A stretch of DNA of 5,432 bases from QVMP01 sp047974325 (lineage in GTDB: Bacteria; Bacteroidota; Bacteroidia; Bacteroidales; Dysgonomonadaceae): the NCBI GenBank assembly GCA_047974325.1, contig JBKECE010000166.1, forward strand, positions 1-5,432, read 5' to 3'. A model generated the notes under the pieces. That model was not told where the DNA came from, did no database searches, and worked only from the letters and a program-made list of their open reading frames with translations. A program made the translations under genes and the position numbers. Below are positions 1 to 4,989 of the stretch, in pieces. Position 1 is the stretch's first letter. Every line of letters starts with the position of its first letter.

Positions 1-214
1 TAAGACGAAATAAGACCTATTAAAATATGTTCAAATACTACCTGAAAGGTGGAGATTTAATATATTTTGATAGAGACGTTTTCGGCGCGCGTGTAACTTT
101 GTGATATTGATTGAGAACTAAAACCGCTCTCCCCCATCGGGGGGCTTAAATAGCTTATTTGAATTGCGTCATTGTCCGGGAGATAATGTAGAGAAATATA
201 TCCTGATAGAAGTA
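1..214. other. Non-coding stretch with no supported gene
   Basis: I see no convincing gene here. The only long frame on the minus strand (57-320) runs through the terminator stem and has an unnatural composition. The notable features are a compact GC hairpin, CCCCC-ATC-GGGGG (131-135 with 139-143, extended by a T-G pair), a direct repeat TAAGAC at 1-6 and 11-16, and a short ACCT/AGGT hairpin near 41-51. No plus-strand promoter fitting the Bacteroides consensus was found. The region is probably intergenic, and the next gene lies outside the window. Confidence 0.5.
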
Positions 215-303
215 TTTTACTATTATTTTTTCGGCCTTCAGGAAGCGATGGCTTCCGGATCTGCTTCGGGCCTGGAGAAAAAAAGAAAATTCTGATAGTA
301 AAA
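215..303. repeat. Long imperfect inverted repeat just beyond the terminator
   Basis: Four nested arm pairs share one centre region: TTTTACTAT/ATAGTAAAA (215-223 with 295-303), TTTTTTC/GAAAAAA (226-232 with 277-283), GGCC/GGCC (233-236 with 269-272) and GGAAGC/GCTTCC (241-246 with 251-256, loop GATG). The total is about 26 base pairs over 89 bases, with unpaired segments mainly on the right arm. Its right end overlaps the terminator T-run. It could be a second, larger terminator-like fold, a cruciform, or the remnant of a small repeat element. A CTGATAG word also occurs twice (203-209 and 292-298). Confidence 0.45.
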
Positions 304-333
304 AAAGAAGCTGCCGGCACAAAACCGACAGCT
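300..333 (-). terminator. Intrinsic terminator of the minus-strand operon
   Basis: The minus strand forms a nine-base stem, AGCTGTCGG with CCGGCAGCT (325-333 with 309-317, one G-U pair), around a seven-base loop. After TTC comes a run of seven T (complement of 300-306). The T-run occurs only on the minus strand, which matches the direction of all genes. It lies about 136 bases beyond the last stop codon, leaving a long 3' UTR that contains the repeated-word element. Confidence 0.85.
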
Positions 334-374
334 CCAGATCTTCCGCATGAAAAGTTTTAATAGTATTTTTATAA

Positions 375-465
375 TCGCATTGCGAGCGTTATAGGATAGC
401 AGCGGAAAGCCCGGAATGAAATGAGGACTTGAAACGGATAGCCTGGTCGTGAAACGGAACGCCCA
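375..465. other. Structured non-coding element with GGATAGC and GAAACGGA repeats
   Basis: This GC-richer stretch lies between the last stop codon and the terminator. Seen on the plus strand: GCGTT (386-390) can pair with AACGC (458-462), closing a domain of about 77 bases. AAGCCC (407-412) can pair with GGACTT (425-430) apart from one mismatch. GGATAGC occurs at 394-400 and 436-442, GAAACGGA at 431-438 and 451-458, and TCGCA-T-TGCGA at 375-385 is a short palindrome. From memory, very similar blocks ('ggatagcagcggaaagcc ... gaggacttgaaacggatagc') recur in Bacteroidota intergenic regions, usually near gene ends. I cannot name an Rfam family. In the operon transcript it would be part of the 3' UTR, or it could be the edge of the resident chromosome. 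Confidence 0.5.
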
Positions 466-469
466 AATA

Positions 470-724
470 TTACAAATACGTTTTAAACATCTGATTAAAA
501 AGCGTTTTTTCTTCTAAAGTATCATCTTTCCACTCTTTCTCAATAAAACTTAATATATCATTCAGCGACTTTTTATCTATTTCGTCATTTTTTTTTCTTC
601 TATCCATTTCTGTTTTTATTTTTTCGCATATTTCAAAATTCTCTGATTGTAATGCTTTTTGAAATTTCAGAGCTAATACAAGTAGTGGATATTTTATTGC
701 ATCTTCTAAATTTTCAGTTTTCAT
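470..724 (-). CDS. Small helical protein with weak UVR-like motif, 84 aa
   Basis: This is the last gene of the operon, starting 15 bases after the response regulator stop. It is 84 residues, highly charged and almost certainly all-helical. Residues about 19-43 (ALQSENFEICEKIKTEMDRR in part) resemble the UVR helical hairpin of UvrB/UvrC and of some regulatory proteins, in which an 'A-x-x-x-x-DFE-x-A-x-x-x-R-D-x-I' pattern mediates protein contacts. The match is loose: Asp is Asn29, and Cys33 stands in an alanine position. A second helix pair follows (about 53-83, with IEKEW and LFNQMFKTYL). There is no membrane segment. It may be a protein-interaction accessory to the regulator, but function is unknown. 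The structured non-coding element and terminator follow directly. Confidence 0.78.
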   Translation of the reverse strand: MKTENLEDAIKYPLLVLALKFQKALQSENFEICEKIKTEMDRRKKNDEIDKKSLNDILSFIEKEWKDDTLEEKTLFNQMFKTYL

Positions 725-739
725 ATTTATGTGGTTTTA

Positions 740-1438
740 TTATATCTGTTTTGAACTTAGTTTGTGCCCTTTACCGTGAACATTAATTATTGCTATGTCC
801 GGGTCATCTTTCAACAACTTACGGAGTTTTGTTATATATACATCCATCGTCCGGGCTTTGAAAACAGTATCCACTCCCCATATCAGAGATAAGGCTTCGC
901 TACGTTCAAGTATATTATTGGCATGAAAACAAAGTAAGCTGAGTAATGCTCCCTCTTTATTTGTTAGCTTTATATCCTGCCCTTTGATTGAAAGAATATG
1001 GCTCTGCGTATTAAATACCGTATTACCAAATTGATAAACCATCTGTTTGTTCCCTTTAGGAACCGGGGCCGGGGCTTGGCACAGAATTGTATCAATCCGG
1101 AGTACAAGTTCCTGCATGGAAAACGGCTTAGTCATATAATCGTCAGCTCCGGCGCTAAAGACTTCCTTAATATCAGTGCATCCGTTTTTTATCAGCAAAA
1201 TAACAGGAATATCCGGATTAACCGTGCGGATATCCTTTAATAAAGATATACCATCCTTTTTCGGCATTATCATATTCAGTATGCACAAATCATACCTGTT
1301 AGTCACAAATCCTTTATATCCGGCTTCACCATCCGCATACAGGTCTACTTTATAATCCTTCATTTGGAGATATTCACGAAGTAGTAGTCCTATATTTTCA
1401 TCATCTTCGCATAATAATACTTTAAAATTCTTTCTCAT
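740..1438 (-). CDS. RprY-like OmpR-family response regulator with degenerate receiver, 232 aa
   Basis: A two-domain transcription regulator. The receiver (residues 1-120) keeps the acidic pocket Glu11-Asp12-Asp13, the MPKKDG loop (58-63), Tyr101 and the conserved Lys104 in TKPF. However, the phospho-accepting Asp is replaced by Asn55 (codon at 1274-1276) and the switch Thr/Ser by Ile83. It should therefore not be phosphorylated in the normal way and may be fixed in one state or controlled by binding. A Pro-rich linker (about 122-128) leads to a winged-helix DNA-binding domain (about 135-228) with the recognition-helix segment MDVYITKLRKLL and the wing HGKGHKL, both well preserved. Overall it closely resembles RprY of Bacteroides fragilis by memory. 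It probably binds promoter DNA in the cytoplasm. It is coupled to the preceding 120-aa gene. No histidine kinase is in the window. Confidence 0.95.
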   Translation of the reverse strand: MRKNFKVLLCEDDENIGLLLREYLQMKDYKVDLYADGEAGYKGFVTNRYDLCILNMIMPKKDGISLLKDIRTVNPDIPVILLIKNGCTDIKEVFSAGADDYMTKPFSMQELVLRIDTILCQAPAPVPKGNKQMVYQFGNTVFNTQSHILSIKGQDIKLTNKEGALLSLLCFHANNILERSEALSLIWGVDTVFKARTMDVYITKLRKLLKDDPDIAIINVHGKGHKLSSKQI

Positions 1439-1800
1439 TAGTCATCTCCTTTTTGGGGCTTTTCAACCGTCTCGTCAGGCAGATCTGCGTCCGGCTTCGA
1501 ATTCTTCGTACTTACATTGGTTATTTCAATAAACTCATTAAAAATGCTTTGCATGCATAATTTAGCTTGTTGCTTAAAGTCGTATTGGCCTATGTAATCT
1601 GTATCTAAAAATTGGATGGTACATATATCGTACCATGTAAATTCTTTATCGAGAAGTGCTTCTATCTCCATTAATAAGATATCCGCTTCAAGCTCTTTAT
1701 TATAAGCCCTGTAAAAGTCAAAAATCTTATGTTTTTTTATCTGAGCTAGATATCTCTTTTTTGTTTCATCGTCGAATGATAGTTTATATTCTTCGGCCAT
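1438..1800 (-). CDS. Hypothetical protein, 120 aa, translationally coupled to the response regulator
   Basis: I do not recognise this protein. It is 120 residues, largely helical up to about residue 93, with a charged start (KKRYLAQIKKHK, about 14-25) and a Leu/Glu-rich helix (about 36-52). An aromatic, acidic stretch includes TWYD and FLDTDYIGQYDF. The last 25 residues form a polar, Pro/Lys/Asp-rich tail that is probably disordered. There is no signal peptide, membrane helix or histidine-kinase motif. Its stop overlaps the response regulator start by one base (TAATG), and the regulator's Shine-Dalgarno lies inside its final codons, so the two are made together. That makes it a plausible protein partner of the regulator, standing where a kinase gene might be expected. 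This partner role is inference only. Confidence 0.87.
   Translation of the reverse strand: MAEEYKLSFDDETKKRYLAQIKKHKIFDFYRAYNKELEADILLMEIEALLDKEFTWYDICTIQFLDTDYIGQYDFKQQAKLCMQSIFNEFIEITNVSTKNSKPDADLPDETVEKPQKGDD
1446..1454 (-). promoter_or_regulatory. Strong Shine-Dalgarno for the response regulator
   Basis: The minus strand reads AAAAAGGAG, then seven bases, then the ATG at 1438. This near-ideal Shine-Dalgarno lies inside the last codons of the upstream gene. It stands out because the other starts in the window have only A-rich leaders, and Bacteroidota ribosomes are known to make little use of Shine-Dalgarno pairing. The motif also encodes Lys-Gly, so coding constraint could explain it. 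Confidence 0.5.
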
Positions 1801-1835
1801 AGATTAAGTTTTTAATTGATGCTGTAAGTTAATTG

Positions 1836-1843
1836 TAAATGTA
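1836..1843 (-). promoter_or_regulatory. Possible -7 element for the response-regulator block
   Basis: On the minus strand TACATTTA matches the Bacteroides -7 consensus TAnnTTTG at all but the last base. It lies about 35 bases upstream of the ATG at 1800, inside the only long gap between genes. The sequence 19-21 bases further upstream (ACTG) is a poor -33. Such elements often depend on an activator, so a regulated internal promoter is possible, but the match is weak and chance is not excluded. Confidence 0.3.
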
Positions 1844-1873
1844 TTGAAAATAATTTATTTTTGCAGTGTAATC

Positions 1874-1909
1874 CCCTTTAGTCCCTGTTAGCAATAACAC
1901 ACTAGAGGG
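1874..1909. repeat. Imperfect inverted repeat in the 157-base intergenic gap
   Basis: Three paired segments are nested: CCCT/AGGG (1874-1877 with 1906-1909), TAGT/ACTA (1879-1882 with 1901-1904) and TGTTA/TAACA (1886-1890 with 1895-1899), 13 base pairs in all. The plus-strand loop is GCAA, a GNRA tetraloop, and the minus-strand loop is TTGC. It lies 49 bases beyond the stop of the 219-aa gene. No T-run follows on the minus strand, so it is a poor terminator. It may be an RNA 3'-end stabiliser or processing hairpin, or an operator for the promoter candidate just downstream. Confidence 0.45.
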
Positions 1910-1957
1910 TTCTGTTTTATATATGAGCGGGGAGCAATATTACCCCAATGGTATCTA

Positions 1958-2617
1958 TTACCACCGATATCTTTCCTTATTAGCCTCAATAAAAGCATTT
2001 TTCAGGTCGTCGAACAAAGGCTTTTGCTTTTCAAAAAGCATATCTTCCGATATGATTGTCTTGATAATATTGATATTGCCTTGTCTTTCTCCAAAACAAT
2101 AACCTTCTGAAGATGCTGCGACAAAACTGACTTTCTCTTCTTTGCTATCATCTTCAAAACAATGATAGACAGATTCAAAATCCTCATTTATAACTGCACC
2201 CATGAAACCCCATTCATTCTTGAAATAATATCTGATAATATCCTCATTTGAAATCAAAGCATCTTTTACAATACGCTCCCTGTATCTTCTGAAAAAATGC
2301 GGGGGATATATGGATATCATATTCATATCTAAAGTAAGAGAAGCGGCATAATTACCTTCTTTACGGATATAAATGCCATATATGCCCAGAATGGGCTTTT
2401 CCCAATCACTCCTTTTCATGGCTGTAAAAGTTGCTACAAATAAATTCTTTTTCCCCTCTGTTCTGCAATCGTAAGATTTAGTCAAAGGATAACGGCTGGC
2501 TCTCAAAACCGTTTTTTTAAAATCTTTATGGCAGCAGTCAAGTTTATTCCGGAGATTCCTCACATCTTCAATAAGTTCCCTATGAATCTCCTGTAAGGTC
2601 ATTGTTGGTACTATCAT
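1958..2617 (-). CDS. Hypothetical protein, 219 aa, downstream of recombinase
   Basis: I do not recognise this protein. An N-terminal amphipathic helix (about residues 7-38) precedes a region of alternating hydrophobic strands (about 58-104) with GIYGIYI and LTLDMNMISIY. Next is a conspicuous motif, Y-P-P-H-F-F-R-R-Y-R-E-R (residues 104-115), with His107 and a basic cluster. A mixed region contains several cysteines (Cys153, Cys174), and the C-terminus is helical and charged. There is no signal peptide or membrane helix, so it is probably cytosolic. The ATG at 2617 is 22 bases after the recombinase stop; a second ATG at residue 6 is possible. The His-Phe-Phe-x-Arg-Tyr-x-Glu-Arg patch could be a catalytic or nucleic-acid-binding site, but no family is recognised. 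A 157-base gap follows, the longest between genes here. Confidence 0.88.
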   Translation of the reverse strand: MIVPTMTLQEIHRELIEDVRNLRNKLDCCHKDFKKTVLRASRYPLTKSYDCRTEGKKNLFVATFTAMKRSDWEKPILGIYGIYIRKEGNYAASLTLDMNMISIYPPHFFRRYRERIVKDALISNEDIIRYYFKNEWGFMGAVINEDFESVYHCFEDDSKEEKVSFVAASSEGYCFGERQGNINIIKTIISEDMLFEKQKPLFDDLKNAFIEANKERYRW

Positions 2618-2639
2618 TATTCGTATGCCTTTATATTAT

Positions 2640-3239
2640 TCATAATATATTTCCCCTTTTCGAAACATTCATATGTTCCAGGTATTTATATAGTGTACCT
2701 CTCGATATCTTTAAAGCTGCTGCAATTTCGGAAATAGAATATTTATAATCTTCTCCATCTTTCTCCTGATACATCCCCTTCAGGACAATAGCTGTTTTCT
2801 TTGCCTCCCTCGATAAGCCTTTGGGCCTGCCGCCCAGTCTCCCGGCTTGCCGGGCTATTTCTTTGTTCGCTTCCTGGCGTTCCTTCCTGATGGATAACTC
2901 ATACTCGGCCATGATGGAGAATAACATAAGCATCATCTTGCCCTGTGTCGTACCGGTATTTATATTTTCAGTCAGGGAAACGAAATTGACACCTCTTGCA
3001 TCCAGTTCAGCAATGATCTTTATCAGGTCGAGCATTGAGCGGCCTAAACGGTCTAGTTTCCATACAACCAAAGTATCACCTTCAGTCAGGTTGCTTAATA
3101 GGTCTTCGAACTGTGGGCGTTCGGCCAACGCAGATACTTTTTCCTGTACAACTTTTTCGCAACCGAATTTCTTTAGTTCTTCAAGCTGCATCTTTAAAGA
3201 TTGCTTTTTGGTCGATACACGAGCGTAACCGTAGATCAT
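2640..3239 (-). CDS. Serine site-specific recombinase (resolvase/invertase family), 199 aa
   Basis: This enzyme would cut and rejoin DNA at specific sites through a covalent 5'-phosphoserine intermediate, causing inversion, excision or cointegrate resolution. The N-terminal catalytic domain starts YGYARVST, with Arg7 and the nucleophile Ser9. The second active-site cluster is KLDRLGRS, with Asp63, Arg64 and Arg67. A long helix E region (about residues 100-130, with MAEYELSIRKERQ) leads through an AGRLGGRPKG hinge to a C-terminal helix-turn-helix (about 168-188, ISEIAAALKISRGTLYKYL). The 199-residue length is normal for the small resolvase/invertase class and all catalytic residues I can place are present, so it should be active. 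The gene follows the alpha-CTD-like gene by four bases and precedes the 219-aa gene by 22. It looks less AT-rich than the right-hand genes. Whether it inverts or resolves cannot be told from sequence; no obvious pair of target sites is visible. Confidence 0.95.
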   Translation of the reverse strand: MIYGYARVSTKKQSLKMQLEELKKFGCEKVVQEKVSALAERPQFEDLLSNLTEGDTLVVWKLDRLGRSMLDLIKIIAELDARGVNFVSLTENINTGTTQGKMMLMLFSIMAEYELSIRKERQEANKEIARQAGRLGGRPKGLSREAKKTAIVLKGMYQEKDGEDYKYSISEIAAALKISRGTLYKYLEHMNVSKRGNIL

Positions 3240-3243
3240 ATAT

Positions 3244-3576
3244 CTATTTTTGTAATTTATCGGTTATATATTCTTCTCTTAATTCCTCAAATTTGTTCCA
3301 TGACTTTTTCCCGGCATTTCTAATTTTATAAAAATTACTTTGGCTTACAGCATCAAGCGACAAATCCCCAGATGCTTCCAAATATTCGCATAGTGCGTTC
3401 CTTAGTAACGTAGGAATATCTTTCCTTTTCTGCAAGAATTCACTTAAAGTAGCCCGGATAATGGGGGATTGCCTTATTAGATTTGCTTCGTGAAATATCT
3501 GCTCATGGTAGGATTCGACAATTTCCAAAGCTTTCAGGTACTCCGATTTTGTTATTTTGTCACCTAGTTCTGTCAT
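3244..3576 (-). CDS. Small protein with RNA polymerase alpha-CTD-like domain, 110 aa
   Basis: The C-terminal half (about residues 54-103) resembles the C-terminal domain of bacterial RNA polymerase alpha subunit, a helix-hairpin-helix-like fold that binds DNA minor groove and activators. Aligned by eye to E. coli alpha, Arg59 matches Arg265 and the motif G89-K90-K91-S92 matches Gly296-Lys297-Lys298-Ser299. The spacing is almost equal (30 versus 31 residues). The intervening part, with SLDAVSQ and FYKIRNAG, fits the alpha pattern of a strand-poor loop leading into a 'K-xx-N-x-GKKS' turn and a final helix. The N-terminal half (residues 8-52) is helical and charged and unlike full-length alpha, so this is not a degraded rpoA. 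The protein ends four bases before the recombinase start. It probably acts in the cytoplasm on DNA or on transcription. The assignment rests on motif reading only; other helix-hairpin-helix DNA-binding proteins are an alternative. Confidence 0.7.
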   Translation of the reverse strand: MTELGDKITKSEYLKALEIVESYHEQIFHEANLIRQSPIIRATLSEFLQKRKDIPTLLRNALCEYLEASGDLSLDAVSQSNFYKIRNAGKKSWNKFEELREEYITDKLQK

Positions 3577-3593
3577 AATAATTTCTGAATTTT

Positions 3594-3610
3594 GAAGACT
3601 TATAGTCTTC
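3594..3610. repeat. Perfect 7-base inverted repeat in an intergenic gap
   Basis: GAAGACT (3594-3600), TAT, AGTCTTC (3604-3610) forms a perfect hairpin in the 53-base gap upstream of the alpha-CTD-like gene and about 350 bases upstream of the recombinase gene. On the plus strand it is followed by GGTTTTTA, so it could be a weak antisense terminator. On the minus strand there is no T-run, so it is not a terminator for the operon. It could be an mRNA processing or stability hairpin, an operator, or part of a recombination site with an AT-rich centre. Confidence 0.5.
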
Positions 3611-3629
3611 GGTTTTTATAAAATGAGGC

Positions 3630-3923
3630 TTACTGTTCTTCTTTATTTTTCCGTAACCGGTAATATTCCCGCTCCAGTTCCGAGAACAAAACGATTGTCG
3701 TTCCAAAAACGGTAAAACGTTCCCACAAGTGAGTAACTGGGTTTAACATATATTCCCGGTAGCCAAATATATAAATATTGTTTTCTATATCGGCTCGTTG
3801 CTGCCATTGACGCAGGACTTTCAGCGTTTTAAAAGGTTTTGTCACTGTACGGGAGACAGGGGTAATAACATCGATCTCCAGCTTGTAAGTATATTGGTCC
3901 TGTTTTTTATTCTCCGAAAGCAT
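3630..3923 (-). CDS. Hypothetical protein, 97 aa, overlapping the acidic gene
   Basis: I do not recognise this protein. From the ATG at 3923 it is 97 residues; a TTG two codons upstream (3929) is the only longer alternative. The N-terminal half looks beta-rich (YKLEIDVITPVSRTV, residues 12-26). An aromatic middle follows (YIFGYREYML, about residues 51-60), and the end is a charged helix (from about residue 81: SELEREYYRLRKNKEEQ), possibly a short coiled coil. The net charge is slightly positive, in contrast to the overlapping acidic partner. There is no signal peptide. Overlap of 17 bases with the upstream gene argues for coupled translation. A 53-base gap containing a perfect seven-base hairpin separates it from the next gene, which may weaken read-through or mark a processing site. 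Confidence 0.82.
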   Translation of the reverse strand: MLSENKKQDQYTYKLEIDVITPVSRTVTKPFKTLKVLRQWQQRADIENNIYIFGYREYMLNPVTHLWERFTVFGTTIVLFSELEREYYRLRKNKEEQ

Positions 3924-4203
3924 CTTCAAATTCCTGATTTATTTCTTTCAACGCATCGGTAACAACAGCCAAAATCATATTGCTGTCTTTATCTTCAAAA
4001 TCAATAGTTTGTGATTCCATTAATGTCTTTACCTTAGACATGAGAGTTTCCTTCTCCTCTTCCGGCATTTCTATATATCGGAGATCATCTTTAATCCGGG
4101 AATAAACATATTCGTCCGGAGAAAATGACCGATCAGGAAGATTATTAATTCTCCATTGCACAGTTTTGTAGTCTTCGGGGTCTAATATATCTTTCAAGTC
4201 CAT
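3907..4203 (-). CDS. Hypothetical acidic protein, 98 aa
   Basis: I do not recognise this protein. It is 98 residues and strongly acidic: I count 26 Asp/Glu against 12 Lys/Arg. It is probably helical, with no cysteine and no membrane segment. The start ATG at 4203 is three bases after the previous stop. Its last codons overlap the start of the next gene by 17 bases in another frame, which usually means translational coupling. Small acidic proteins can be anti-sigma-like factors, DNA mimics, antitoxins or chaperones, and the sequence does not separate these. The neighbouring overlapping gene encodes a mildly basic protein, so a physical partnership is possible but unproven. Coding status is well supported by the compact arrangement on both sides. 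Confidence 0.82.
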   Translation of the reverse strand: MDLKDILDPEDYKTVQWRINNLPDRSFSPDEYVYSRIKDDLRYIEMPEEEKETLMSKVKTLMESQTIDFEDKDSNMILAVVTDALKEINQEFEDAFGE

Positions 4204-4206
4204 AAT

Positions 4207-4761
4207 TTAAAATTTATGTGTTAATACATATGCAGATAATAACAATTTTTGTTCATCATTAAGTAATAGCCATCCACTACTCCAATTCCGCCCATTTCCG
4301 AATAAATCTATTTTTGCTGTTTCTAACAATTCTTTAGTTCCGGGAATAATATCAAATAGCAATTCCAGAGAATTATTATTAGCCATTAAATAGAATTGTC
4401 TTATCGTATGGCTTTCAAACGGAAATACCTCCCATCGGGACACTCCTTTAATCAAAGCCATTCTCAACGCTGTAGAATCATCATATTTATCAGGCTCCAG
4501 CTCGATGAGATAGTAGTTAAATATCTGCCGTATCACTTTTTCATCTATCCCCAGATAAAAGCCGGCTATATCTTTATTCATGGAGTACCACCTATCAATC
4601 AGATGTTTTATCTTTTCGGGCCCACTTTCGAAAAAGACACTTACAAATTCATTTTGTATTTGTTTTTTAGACATTTCGTGCCAATAATAAGGAACTTCTT
4701 TAGTAAAAGAATCTATCGTTTTACTGGCTTTCTCTATTTGTTCGTTTTCAAAGAATTTCAT
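4207..4761 (-). CDS. Hypothetical helical protein, about 184 aa
   Basis: I do not recognise this protein. From the ATG at 4761 it is 184 residues, probably all-helical and cytosolic, rich in Phe, Tyr, Trp and Leu, with no signal peptide or membrane segment. The frame stays open upstream to a TTG at 4806 (199 aa), and another ATG lies at 4782. I prefer 4761 because A-rich sequence precedes it and it starts ten bases after the preceding stop, whereas the longer versions overlap that gene. The C-terminal part has a glycine- and tryptophan-rich turn (FGNGRNWSSGW, residues 154-164) followed by a Leu-rich helix. Its stop is three bases before the next start, which indicates co-transcription. Size and composition are compatible with an immunity or adaptor protein, but nothing identifies it as one. 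Confidence 0.8.
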   Translation of the reverse strand: MKFFENEQIEKASKTIDSFTKEVPYYWHEMSKKQIQNEFVSVFFESGPEKIKHLIDRWYSMNKDIAGFYLGIDEKVIRQIFNYYLIELEPDKYDDSTALRMALIKGVSRWEVFPFESHTIRQFYLMANNNSLELLFDIIPGTKELLETAKIDLFGNGRNWSSGWLLLNDEQKLLLSAYVLTHKF

Positions 4762-4771
4762 AATATTAATT

Positions 4772-4981
4772 TTACAGTACATAGAAAAAAGAAGTTCCAA
4801 AATCAAAAAATATATTATGATTTTCAGGAAAGAATTGTTTTAAAAACTCATAATCTGTTTTATCATGGGTATGATGGAGTGCCATTAGTATACTGATACT
4901 CCCATAATATTGTTCAACAGACAATAAATCATCTGTATCAAATATTTGCTTAGTTCCTGCGTTTGATTTTACAATTCTCAT
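4772..4981 (-). CDS. Hypothetical protein, 69 aa
   Basis: I do not recognise this protein. It is a very short product of 69 residues. It has an acidic middle (DTDD, residues 15-18), a histidine pair in ALHHTHD (residues 34-40) and an aromatic C-terminus (residues 57-68 are rich in Phe and Tyr). There is no predicted transmembrane helix or signal peptide. The ATG at 4981 lies eight bases after the upstream stop. The stop codon lies ten bases before the next preferred ATG, so it sits tightly inside the operon. The DNA is among the most AT-rich in the window. Because it is so short, a truncated remnant of a longer gene is possible. However, the frame is clean and the spacing on both sides is typical of a real operon member. 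Confidence 0.6.
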   Translation of the reverse strand: MRIVKSNAGTKQIFDTDDLLSVEQYYGSISILMALHHTHDKTDYEFLKQFFPENHNIFFDFGTSFFYVL

Positions 4982-4989
4982 ATTCTATC

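Noticed and set aside
57..320. Minus-strand open frame of 87 codons at the left end
   Set aside because: It runs through the terminator stem and the long inverted repeat, has a serine/proline-rich translation with no domain, and lies beyond the operon terminator. It is most likely a chance open frame.
998..1240. Plus-strand frame of 80 codons
   Set aside because: It lies wholly antisense to the well-identified response regulator and has no promoter or recognisable product.
2002..2187. Minus-strand frame of 61 codons inside the 219-aa gene
   Set aside because: It is a second frame of the same coding region with a basic, featureless product; the longer frame fits the operon spacing.
2841..2854. 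CCCGGC-TT-GCCGGG palindrome
   Set aside because: It lies within the recombinase hinge codons (Ala-Gly-Arg-Leu-Gly-Gly-Arg), where glycine and arginine codons easily create GC palindromes.
2640..3239. Assignment of the recombinase as an Mpi-type promoter invertase
   Set aside because: The general family is clear, but no pair of inverted target sites flanking a promoter is visible in the window, so inversion cannot be preferred over resolution.
2821..3331. Two plus-strand frames opposite the recombinase gene
   Set aside because: They are antisense shadows of a gene with clear catalytic motifs, and the translations show no domain.
3764..3771. TATATTTG, a perfect -7 match on the minus strand
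   Set aside because: It lies inside the 97-aa gene and there is no TTTG at the required distance, so it is probably chance in AT-rich DNA.
4396..4896. Plus-strand frame of 166 codons
   Set aside because: It is antisense to two operon genes. The Phe/Ile/His-rich translation is what AT-rich antisense DNA produces, and no start signals are seen.
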